From Thermoplasmata archaeon (lineage in GTDB: Archaea > Thermoplasmatota > Thermoplasmata > Lutacidiplasmatales > UBA184): a stretch of 7,175 nt of DNA. Every line of letters begins with the position of its first letter. Position 1 is the first letter of the stretch. Below are positions 1 to 5,769 of this stretch, piece by piece. The notes under the pieces are model-generated. The model was not told the DNA's origin and made no database searches. It saw only the letters and a list, made by a program, of their open reading frames with translations. Made by a program: the position numbers and the translations under genes. Location: assembly GCA_030040865.1 (NCBI GenBank), contig JASHSX010000154.1:1-7175 (forward strand), written 5' to 3'.

Positions 1-1
1 T

Positions 2-706
2 CCGGTCCGCCAATGCTTCCTGCCGTACGTTGACGGGCTCGCAGCCCTGCGCTCGGTCACCGGACGCGCCCTTCCGGAACCGCCGGAACGGGGGTCCGGT
101 GCTCGAGTGCTCCTCTTTGGGACCTGGGGCCCACAGAAGGACCTCGAAGGGATCGCGCGGAGCCTTCGGTCCATCGCGGCCACCGGCGTGGTCCGGAGCG
201 TGACCGTGGCCGGGGGGATCAACCTCCACCATCCGTCGAGCGGCGACGCGGTCGAGGGTGCCCTCCGGCAGATGGCGGGACTCCCCGTCCGGCGCGCCGA
301 TCGGATCGGCGAGGAGGAGATGGTTCCGCTCTTCCTCGAGCATGACGTACTGCTACTCCCGTACCGCACGACCGGGGGCTATTCGGGAACGCTGAACGCC
401 GCAGCCTATACAGGAATCCCCGTGATCTCGTACGACCTTCCCCAGATCCGGGAGCAGGCTCAACTCCTCGACTATCCGGTACGCTTCGTTCCGGAGGATT
501 CGATGACCGACCTTCAGGCGGCGATCCTCGAATGCGCCTCGCACGAATGGCACCGACCCTCCTTGGAGGGCATGCAAGCTCGGGTCGAAGGGTCCCGACC
601 CGCCATGCTAGCGCTGGCCGAGATCGTTCTCGGGCGTGCCGGGCCGGGATCCGGACTGGGAGCTCCGAGCTCGGGCGCGCCCTACGCGCCGAAGACCCGG
701 GAGTAG
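2..706 (+). CDS. Glycosyltransferase, GT-B fold (GT4-like), C-terminal part; 5' end outside window
   Basis: The frame is open from the first complete codon at position 2 to TAG at 704-706, so 234 residues are visible and the true start lies upstream. A GTG at 107 is an internal codon, because it would begin inside the first strand of the second Rossmann domain. Visible residues 36-55 (RVLLFGTWGPQKD region) form the opening strand and donor phosphate loop of a GT-B C-terminal domain. Residues 120-142 hold PYR followed by SGTLNAAAYTGIPVI, the donor-sugar binding segment of GT4-like enzymes. The glutamate that usually precedes the alpha helix here is alanine, as in the known SG-type variants of this superfamily. 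It would transfer a sugar from a nucleotide-activated donor to a glycan or lipid acceptor at the cytoplasmic face. The last ~20 residues are Gly/Ser/Pro-rich and overlap the convergent gene 2 by 25 bp. Family call is firm; substrate is unknown. Confidence 0.85.
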   Translation, partial: PVRQCFLPYVDGLAALRSVTGRALPEPPERGSGARVLLFGTWGPQKDLEGIARSLRSIAATGVVRSVTVAGGINLHHPSSGDAVEGALRQMAGLPVRRADRIGEEEMVPLFLEHDVLLLPYRTTGGYSGTLNAAAYTGIPVISYDLPQIREQAQLLDYPVRFVPEDSMTDLQAAILECASHEWHRPSLEGMQARVEGSRPAMLALAEIVLGRAGPGSGLGAPSSGAPYAPKTRE

Positions 707-1761
707 ACCCGTTCGTACTTCTCGCGCCACGGCCCGACGTCGAAGATTGCGGCGCGGGCCGTCGAGTACTCGCACGCGGCCCGGTACGTGGCGGTGTCGC
801 GGAGGGTCGCGAGAGCGCGGAGATAGGCGTCGACATCGTAGGGATCTTCGACGAGGAGCGGGTTGCGCCCGAGAATCTCTTCTCCGGTCGCGCACGACGG
901 GGAGACGACGGGGATTCCGGACGCCAGCGCTTCGGTGAGGGGGTGGCCGAATCCCTCGTTCGTCGAGGTGTGCACATACACGTCGGCGGCGTTGAAGACG
1001 AGCGGGTATTGCTCCTCCGACAGCGGTCCGACCCGTACGACGCGGGGTCCCCGCACGGGAGCCCCCAGTTTCACCATCAGATAGTCGGGCGGCAGTCGGT
1101 GTGCGATCCGGCCGAGCGTCGGAAGGTTCTTGTTCCTCCCCCACGCCGAGACATTGAGGACAATCACGCGGTCCTCGGGGAGCCCGAGCAGTCGACGACT
1201 TGCGCTTCGGTCCCGAGGCCGGAATCGGGTCCGGTCGACCGAGTGGTGGATGACCGTGGTCCGGAGGCCGAGCACGGTCTCGGCCATGCGAGCTGTATTC
1301 CGGGACGGCACGACGATCTCGTCGAAGACCCGCAGGTATCGAAGCAGTTCGAGCGTCTGCGCGTCATGGTACGCGTCGGCAAGAAATCCGCGAAACCCAT
1401 CGCGGGCCCCCGGGAGCATCCAATAGAGTCCGTGGAGCGTGCAAAGGCTCTGATCGGCCGCACCCACGATCGAGTACTCATAGCCGACGGCGTGGAGTCG
1501 GCGGCCGTGGCGACGGATCCAGGAAAGGGCTGATCGCGAGTTGACCCATCGGCAGAACGGAACCTCGGCCTTCGAGTGGGCGTACCGCCTCGTGATCACC
1601 GGCGACGCCGTGACGTGCTCCCCCGTGATGTAGCTCATCGAGACGAGTTCGAGCGGGACCCCCGCTGGTCGTACGTGATCGATAAGTTGCCGGGCAAAAC
1701 CCGCCACTCCGGAGTATCGAGGCTGATCCGTGATCAGCCAGACCGGAGGCGGAGAGTCCAT
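682..1761 (-). CDS. Glycosyltransferase family 4-like (GT-B), complete
   Basis: A 359-residue GT-B glycosyltransferase, a usual length for GT4. I chose the ATG at 1761: the N-terminal Rossmann strand (VWLITDQPRYSGVAGFA) begins only seven residues later, and GGGAG lies 8 nt upstream. The in-frame ATG at 1860 would add 33 Arg/Cys-rich residues lying inside the upstream gene. Residues 91-120 (VGYEYSIVGAADQSLCTLHG) belong to the acceptor domain. VLNVSAWGRNKNLPTL near 201-216 is the donor phosphate loop with K211. NEGFGHPLTEALASGIPVV at 268-286 is a canonical EX7E motif with E269 and E277. The enzyme should therefore be active, most likely as a retaining transferase using a nucleotide sugar. It follows the methyltransferase gene by 35 bp on the same strand, probably in one transcript. 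No signal peptide or membrane segment is visible. The acceptor and donor sugars cannot be read from sequence. Confidence 0.92.
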   Translation of the reverse strand: MDSPPPVWLITDQPRYSGVAGFARQLIDHVRPAGVPLELVSMSYITGEHVTASPVITRRYAHSKAEVPFCRWVNSRSALSWIRRHGRRLHAVGYEYSIVGAADQSLCTLHGLYWMLPGARDGFRGFLADAYHDAQTLELLRYLRVFDEIVVPSRNTARMAETVLGLRTTVIHHSVDRTRFRPRDRSASRRLLGLPEDRVIVLNVSAWGRNKNLPTLGRIAHRLPPDYLMVKLGAPVRGPRVVRVGPLSEEQYPLVFNAADVYVHTSTNEGFGHPLTEALASGIPVVSPSCATGEEILGRNPLLVEDPYDVDAYLRALATLRDTATYRAACEYSTARAAIFDVGPWREKYERVYSRVFGA

Positions 1762-1769
1762 GAGACCGG

Positions 1770-1774
1770 CTCCC
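1770..1774 (-). promoter_or_regulatory. Ribosome binding site of the GT4 gene starting at 1761
   Basis: On the minus strand GGGAG lies 8 nt before the ATG at 1761, in the 35-bp gap after the methyltransferase stop. It supports this start over the in-frame ATG at 1860. Confidence 0.55.
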
Positions 1775-1796
1775 AGGCGGAAGTCCCGACCGCGCT

Positions 1797-2558
1797 TTAT
1801 GACGTTTCGCTCGCACCGACACGAACGGCGACCGCACCGCCCCGGGTGGCCCCAATCCACTCAAAGTGAAGCCCGTTCGCGCGGCAGTGCTCGCGCCACG
1901 CCCGGCACTCGTCGTCCGGCAGGAGACCGCAGAACTCGTCGAAGACCAGTACTGAGCCTGCACGGATCCTCCGGCCCAAGTTCGCGAGCACGGTGCGGGT
2001 CGAGGAGTACAGGTCGCAATCGATGTGCACGAACGCCGCCATGACCTCCGACCGAGACACCAGGAACTCGGGTAGGGTACGATCGAACAGTCCCTTCACG
2101 AACACCACGTTGGTGGGCGCGGGCGGCGGGACACCTCCCCGTGAGAACCGGCCGGCGCGCATGCGTGGCGACCAGTGCTCCGGAAGCCCTTCGAAGGTAT
2201 CGAACCCATACACCGGAGCGCCGGTCCGGGTCGCGATGAAAGCGATGCTCCGCCCGTTGGCGACACCGAACTCCATCCACAAGCCTTCGGGCCGGGCCAT
2301 GGCGATCGCCCGCTCGAGGAGGCGGAACCGGTCCGGCTCGACCGGCCCCCGGCGCCAGGGGAATCCCAGGATCCCCAGTTTCGCGATCAAGGTGACGTCC
2401 CGCAGTACTGCGTCGTGCCCGGCCAGGATGGGGTTCCGGTACGCCCCGGACTCCCCCGCACGGAGGAGCTGCATCCTCCACGCGATCCATGACCGCCACG
2501 GCTCCGTACGACCCGCCCTCGCCGTCGCCGTGCGTAGGGCCGAGGCGGATTGGGACAT
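1797..2558 (-). CDS. TylF/MycF-type SAM-dependent O-methyltransferase
   Basis: A 253-residue class I methyltransferase of the macrocin O-methyltransferase (TylF/MycF) family. Motif I is LWMEFGVANGRS (residues 93-104), which binds SAM. YGFDTFEGLPE (117-127) is a family signature. HIDCDLYSST (178-187) and VFDEF (205-209) carry the acidic residues that bind the divalent metal in this family. Known members methylate sugar hydroxyls in macrolide antibiotics, and homologues are common in polysaccharide loci, so O-methylation of a glycan sugar is the likely role here. I chose the ATG at 2558 (MSQSASAL): GAGG lies 10 nt upstream and an AT-rich promoter island lies before it. The longer in-frame start at 2735 would run through that island and add 59 low-complexity residues. 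The basic, tryptophan-containing N-terminus (WRSWIAWRMQLLRAG, 21-35) may contact a membrane, but no transmembrane helix is evident. First gene of a two-gene operon with the following glycosyltransferase. Confidence 0.9.
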   Translation of the reverse strand: MSQSASALRTATARAGRTEPWRSWIAWRMQLLRAGESGAYRNPILAGHDAVLRDVTLIAKLGILGFPWRRGPVEPDRFRLLERAIAMARPEGLWMEFGVANGRSIAFIATRTGAPVYGFDTFEGLPEHWSPRMRAGRFSRGGVPPPAPTNVVFVKGLFDRTLPEFLVSRSEVMAAFVHIDCDLYSSTRTVLANLGRRIRAGSVLVFDEFCGLLPDDECRAWREHCRANGLHFEWIGATRGGAVAVRVGASETS

Positions 2559-2568
2559 CGGTTCGAGT

Positions 2569-2572
2569 CCTC
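2569..2572 (-). promoter_or_regulatory. Possible ribosome binding site of the methyltransferase gene
   Basis: GAGG on the minus strand, 10 nt before the ATG at 2558. The spacing is slightly long, so support is moderate; it favours this start over the upstream in-frame one. Confidence 0.4.
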
Positions 2573-2620
2573 GCGGTCGGCCCGCGGCCGTTCGCGCCCG
2601 GTCCGACCGAGTCCGACACT

Positions 2621-2627
2621 GATAATA
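2621..2627. promoter_or_regulatory. AT-rich promoter element in the divergent region, possibly bidirectional
   Basis: The 175-bp region 2559-2733 between the methyltransferase and the sulfotransferase contains one clear AT island, GATAATA on the plus strand (TATTATC on the minus strand). Read on the minus strand as an archaeal TATA box, it would place the methyltransferase start of transcription near 2598, giving a leader of about 40 nt that contains the GAGG. The sequence is almost symmetrical, so it could also serve the sulfotransferase, with a longer leader. It could equally be read as a bacterial -10 box. The rest of the region is GC-rich, including a C-rich tract at 2703-2719. No operator or riboswitch is visible. 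Confidence 0.4.
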
Positions 2628-2733
2628 GCCCACCCCGTCGACCCGAAGCAGCGCCGTACGGGGTCCCGTGGAAACCGTAGTAGGGCGATCGAGCCCATCG
2701 AGCCCCCCCGCCCCGCCCCGAGCCGGGGTGCGC

Positions 2734-3699
2734 ATGATCTATGTTCTCGGCACCGGCCGGTGCGGGTCGACGGTCCTCGACCTGCTGCTGGGTTCCGCCC
2801 CAGGCGTCGTGTCCGTCGGTGAGCTCTGGTACCTGCCCAGCGTGCTCCGGGTGTCGATCGGAGAATTGCCGGGACTCCCCGCGCTCCTGGCCCTCGAGCC
2901 CGTTCCAAAGGACAGCCCGAAGCTCCTCTGCTCGTGCGGGGAGCCGGTCGTGAACTGTCCGGTCTGGACCGAGGTCCGGCGCCGCTCCCTCGCCGGCGAT
3001 CGGCTCCGGGAGCTCGATCTCGACAACCGGTACTACGAGGGATTCTTCTCCATGCCGATCGCCGGCACCGGGTGGGTGTTCCGGACCGGGCGCTTCGAAC
3101 GCCACCTGGACTCCATGGCGGAAGTGGCTCACGCGATCGCGCAGACGACCGGGAAATCCACGATCGTAGACTCGAGCAAGTTCCCGTGGAGGGCCTGGCT
3201 GTTCCCGTTACTGCTGGGTCGGAAAGTCGAGGTGAAGTTCGTCCACCTCGTCCGAAACGGGGAGACCTTCCTGCAGTCGATCCAGAATCACTTCGACCCC
3301 AACGAGCCAGTCTCACGTCCGGCGCCCTGGCCCGGTTGGGCGCTGACCCTATTCTATGGGGCCCAGTGGGTCCACACTAATCTCCTCTCCTCGTGTTTCG
3401 GTTTCCTTTTCCCGGACCGCTACCTACTCGTGAGGTTCGAGGACCTCTCCGCCGAGCCGGCCAAGACGCTCGACGCCTTGGCGCGGTTCCTTGGGCTCGA
3501 CGTCTCCGACGTGCGCCGCCGGGTCGAGCAGGGACTGCCGCTCTCGACCGGTCACGTGGTGTTGGGAAACCGCTCGAAAATCACGCCCGTGCTTCGCTGG
3601 ACTCCACCGGGCCTCGGGAACGGGGCCGCACCGTCGCACCGCAACCGACTCTTCCGCGCCTTCGCCGGCTGGCTACAACGGTACTACGGTTACCGCTGA
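2734..3699 (+). CDS. PAPS-dependent sulfotransferase (Sulfotransfer family)
   Basis: A 321-residue sulfotransferase. The start at ATG 2734 puts the 5'-phosphosulfate binding loop (LGTGRCGSTVLDLLLGS, residues 5-21) right at the N-terminus, as usual for the family. The in-frame GTG at 2668 would add 22 Ser/Pro-rich residues encoded by a C-rich tract. IVDSSKFPWRA (144-154) and VKFVHLVRNGETFLQS (167-182) form the 3'-phosphate binding region of PAPS. LLVRFEDLSAEP (231-242) and HVVLGNRSKITPVLRW (274-289) match the C-terminal blocks of the family. CSCGEPVVNCPVW (66-78) is a Cys pattern common in prokaryotic members. The enzyme should transfer sulfate from PAPS to a hydroxyl or amine, here probably on a glycan sugar, adding negative charge. 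It diverges from the methyltransferase operon, and its stop overlaps the convergent glycosyltransferase by 10 bp. The ribosome binding site is poor (GGGGTG only 3 nt before ATG). No genes for PAPS synthesis are in view. Confidence 0.88.
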   Translation: MIYVLGTGRCGSTVLDLLLGSAPGVVSVGELWYLPSVLRVSIGELPGLPALLALEPVPKDSPKLLCSCGEPVVNCPVWTEVRRRSLAGDRLRELDLDNRYYEGFFSMPIAGTGWVFRTGRFERHLDSMAEVAHAIAQTTGKSTIVDSSKFPWRAWLFPLLLGRKVEVKFVHLVRNGETFLQSIQNHFDPNEPVSRPAPWPGWALTLFYGAQWVHTNLLSSCFGFLFPDRYLLVRFEDLSAEPAKTLDALARFLGLDVSDVRRRVEQGLPLSTGHVVLGNRSKITPVLRWTPPGLGNGAAPSHRNRLFRAFAGWLQRYYGYR

Positions 3700-4880
3700 T
3701 CCGCCGGTATCAGGTCGGCCGGCGGCGAACCCTCGACCCCGACCTCGCGATACACTCCGACCACCTGATCGACCATGGCGTCCGCGCGGAACCCCGAGGA
3801 CCGGCTTCGACCTTGCTCGGCCAGCTCGTCGCGGTACGTCGGATCTTCCACCAGGCGACGGACCGCGGCCGCGAAGCTATCGACGTCCTCGGCCGGACAG
3901 AGCACACCGAAGCCGTCGACGAAGTCCGGGAGATCTCGGGCGCGCGTCGTCACGACGGGGGTGCCGGCAATCATCGCCTGGAGGAGGATGTAGCTGAACC
4001 CGAGCGGCGAGGGATACACCAGCGCGTCGAACTTCGCAAGGAAGGGTATGAGCTCCTCGTCGGGGACCAACGGTCGGAACGCGACCCGATCGTCGAGCCG
4101 CAGCTCGCGACACGTCGCGCGGGCTGCGGGCATCTCGGGCCCGCTGCCGACGAAAGCGAGCCGGACGTGGACCCCCTCGTCCCGGAGGCGGGCCACGACT
4201 CGAAGGCAGAGGAGACCGCCGCGAACGACCGGCTGCGTTCCTCCCATGAACAGAATCGTGCGATCCTCCGCGGAGCTTCGCGGGCCGACGACAGGGCTCC
4301 ACCCGGGTGGGATGGTAATCCCGTAGCCGATCGAGTGGATCCGGCGGGTCGCCTCAGGCCGGATCGTCGCGAGATCGGCGGCGGTGGACGGGAACGGCAC
4401 GATCACGGCGTCGGCCATCCGGAGGCAGAGCCTCACCAGCGTCCGCCACACCAGGAATCGAAGCGGCTTCGCGCTCGGACCCAGCACCGCGGGAGCTCCG
4501 AACGGTATCGTATCGTGGATCGTGACGACCACCGGCCGCTTCGCGCCAAGGAGCAGGAACGCCGCTCCGAGCGGGTCGGCCGCGTGATAGACCTGTGCCC
4601 GGAGGCGCCCCACTTCGAGCAAGCACCGGGAGGCCTCTGCGAGCAGTTGGGGCGTACCACGGAACGGTTGGGCCGTCCCGACGTGATCGACGGTGAACCC
4701 CTTGGCCCGTAGGCCTCCGATGAGCTCCTGGAGGTATCGGTCGATCCCTCGCGGGCGATCCGGGGAGAGCGTAGGGGCGTACGGAAAGCAGACAATGCCA
4801 ATCCGCGAACGCTCCGTCGAGGGTGGGGGGACGGTGGCGGCGGGGGTAGACCCGGCCGATGGCCCACCGGAGTCGAGCAC
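3690..4880 (-). CDS. Glycosyltransferase family 4-like with altered EX7E motif
   Basis: A GT-B glycosyltransferase of 396 residues from GTG at 4880; an in-frame TTG at 4892 gives 400. I prefer the GTG because an AT-rich box (CTTCTTATG, 4904-4912) lies about 28 nt upstream, as expected for a leaderless archaeal transcript. No ribosome binding site precedes either codon. The first ~25 residues are Ser/Pro/Ala-rich and probably disordered. RIGIVCFPYAPTL from residue 26 and RGIDRYLQEL near 44-53 are the N-terminal Rossmann domain and glycine loop. VVVTIHDTIPFGAP lies around 117-130. FMGGTQPVVRGG (211-222) is the donor phosphate loop with R220 where lysine is more usual, followed by LAFVGSGPEM (241-250). 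The motif region SPLGFSYILLQAMIAG (291-306) has L293 and Q301 in place of the two conserved glutamates. The overall fold is intact, so this may be a divergent active enzyme. It converges with the sulfotransferase (10-bp overlap) and diverges from the phosphatase gene. Confidence 0.88.
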   Translation of the reverse strand: MLDSGGPSAGSTPAATVPPPSTERSRIGIVCFPYAPTLSPDRPRGIDRYLQELIGGLRAKGFTVDHVGTAQPFRGTPQLLAEASRCLLEVGRLRAQVYHAADPLGAAFLLLGAKRPVVVTIHDTIPFGAPAVLGPSAKPLRFLVWRTLVRLCLRMADAVIVPFPSTAADLATIRPEATRRIHSIGYGITIPPGWSPVVGPRSSAEDRTILFMGGTQPVVRGGLLCLRVVARLRDEGVHVRLAFVGSGPEMPAARATCRELRLDDRVAFRPLVPDEELIPFLAKFDALVYPSPLGFSYILLQAMIAGTPVVTTRARDLPDFVDGFGVLCPAEDVDSFAAAVRRLVEDPTYRDELAEQGRSRSSGFRADAMVDQVVGVYREVGVEGSPPADLIPADQR

Positions 4881-4903
4881 CGTGAGGTCCAACGAACGGT
4901 GCG

Positions 4904-4912
4904 CATAAGAAG
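4904..4912 (-). promoter_or_regulatory. Putative TATA-like box for the glycosyltransferase gene starting at 4880
   Basis: CTTCTTATG on the minus strand is the most AT-rich stretch upstream of this gene and is centred about 28 nt before the GTG at 4880. That is the spacing expected for a leaderless archaeal promoter, which also explains the absent ribosome binding site. This is inferred from spacing and composition only. Confidence 0.35.
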
Positions 4913-4960
4913 CGTGGCACCGAGCCGAGGAGATCGGCCCGGCGCTTCGGGGGCTGAACC

Positions 4961-4966
4961 ATTATC
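4961..4966 (+). promoter_or_regulatory. Putative promoter element of the HAD phosphatase gene
   Basis: ATTATC is the only AT island between the divergent glycosyltransferase and the phosphatase on this strand. It is centred about 39 nt before the ATG at 5002. As a TATA-like box it would give a leader of about a dozen nucleotides, which would reach the GGAG site. The same six bases occur in the putative promoter of the methyltransferase gene on the minus strand at 2621-2626. Confidence 0.35.
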
Positions 4967-4989
4967 CGCGCGCCCCACTCCCCAGGACC

Positions 4990-4993
4990 GGAG
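4990..4993 (+). promoter_or_regulatory. Ribosome binding site of the HAD phosphatase gene
   Basis: GGAG lies 8 nt before the ATG at 5002, the same spacing as the site before the glycosyltransferase start at 1761. It supports the chosen start. Confidence 0.5.
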
Positions 4994-5001
4994 TCCAAGG
5001 C

Positions 5002-5769
5002 ATGGTGGCCGACCCTCGACCCGTACGCGTTCTCCTGGACTTCGACGGTACCCTCGTGGGTCCGAACGTGGCGATGCTGCTCGTGGAAACCTTCTGTCCT
5101 GATGGGGCTCGCGTCGCCCGCGAGGTGGACGAGGCCCTCCATGCCGGTGCGATCTCGCTGCGCGAGGCGTGGGATAGGGAGGTGGCGCTCCTCCCGCGGG
5201 AGCGGATCGAAGAAATGCGCGAGTTCGTCGTTCGTGAGGTGCCGCTCCGAGAGGGTGCCGTCGAACTTGCGGCTCTCTTCCGACGGCATTCGGTCGACGT
5301 CACGGTCCTCTCCGGGGGACTCGATTTTTTCATCCGCCCAGTCCTCGATAGGGAGGGACTGCCGTACCCCGTGCTGTCGGAACGTCTCGTGGTGGAGCCC
5401 GACCGCCTCGGGATTGAATATCCCCACGGCCACCCGGAATGCCGGATTTGCGGAATCTGCAAGGCGAACGTCGTGGTAAGGGCGCCCGTTCGGGGAGTGC
5501 CGACGGTCTTTGTCGGGGACGGGAGCACCGACCGATATGCCGCCGAGGTGGCCGACGTCGTCTTCGCGCGCCGGCGCCTTCAGGAGTACTGCAGACGTCA
5601 AGGGATTCCGTTCGTGCCGTTTGAGGACTTCACTCCCGTGACCGCGAGGTTCGAGGACTGGCTCGAGAGAGGCGAACCCCTCCCGACCCGCCGACGGCGC
5701 GGCCTGTCCGGGAGCGTCTGTCCGGTCTCGCGCGAGGTGGCCACACAGTCGACCCCGACGGGGGGCTAG
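5002..5769 (+). CDS. HAD-IB family phosphatase, MtnX/phosphoserine phosphatase-like
   Basis: A 255-residue HAD-superfamily phosphatase. Motif I is LLDFDGTLV (11-19), with nucleophile D13 and general acid/base D15. A helical cap follows (about 20-90). Motif II is TVLSGG, with S104. Motif III lysine is K154, directly after a CRICGICK cluster (C147, C150, C153). Motif IV is VGDGSTDRYAA (171-181), with D173 and D177 as metal ligands. A Cys cluster just before the motif III lysine is typical of MtnX and PHOSPHO-like members and separates them from SerB. MtnX itself acts in methionine salvage, but no other salvage gene is here, so I do not assign that reaction; a small phosphorylated metabolite or sugar phosphate is the safest statement. 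The last ~30 residues are Arg/Ser/Thr-rich and look like an unstructured tail. The gene has its own AT element and GGAG site. Its TAG shares the palindrome CTAG with the stop of the convergent gene. Confidence 0.87.
   Translation: MVADPRPVRVLLDFDGTLVGPNVAMLLVETFCPDGARVAREVDEALHAGAISLREAWDREVALLPRERIEEMREFVVREVPLREGAVELAALFRRHSVDVTVLSGGLDFFIRPVLDREGLPYPVLSERLVVEPDRLGIEYPHGHPECRICGICKANVVVRAPVRGVPTVFVGDGSTDRYAAEVADVVFARRRLQEYCRRQGIPFVPFEDFTPVTARFEDWLERGEPLPTRRRRGLSGSVCPVSREVATQSTPTGG

Noticed and set aside
532..1533. A 333-codon open frame on the plus strand opposite the glycosyltransferase at 682-1761
   Set aside because: It lies antisense to a gene with full family motifs, has no recognisable domain, and its composition (Arg/Pro/Gly-rich) is that of a shadow frame in GC-rich DNA.
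2703..2719. C-rich tract upstream of the sulfotransferase, considered as a structured regulatory element
   Set aside because: It is short, irregular and not paired with a matching G-tract that would form a strong hairpin; local composition explains it.
2668..2733. N-terminal extension of the sulfotransferase from GTG 2668
   Set aside because: It would encode a Ser/Pro-rich stretch from a C-rich tract, with no family counterpart; the PAPS loop normally begins within the first ten residues, as it does from ATG 2734.
1861..3132. A 423-codon open frame on the minus strand across the methyltransferase, the intergenic region and the start of the sulfotransferase
   Set aside because: It overlaps two well-supported genes in other frames and crosses the promoter island; no motif is visible in its translation.
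3393..4712. A 439-codon open frame on the plus strand
   Set aside because: It is out of frame with the sulfotransferase and antisense to the second glycosyltransferase; translation is Arg/Asp/Glu/Pro-rich without any domain.
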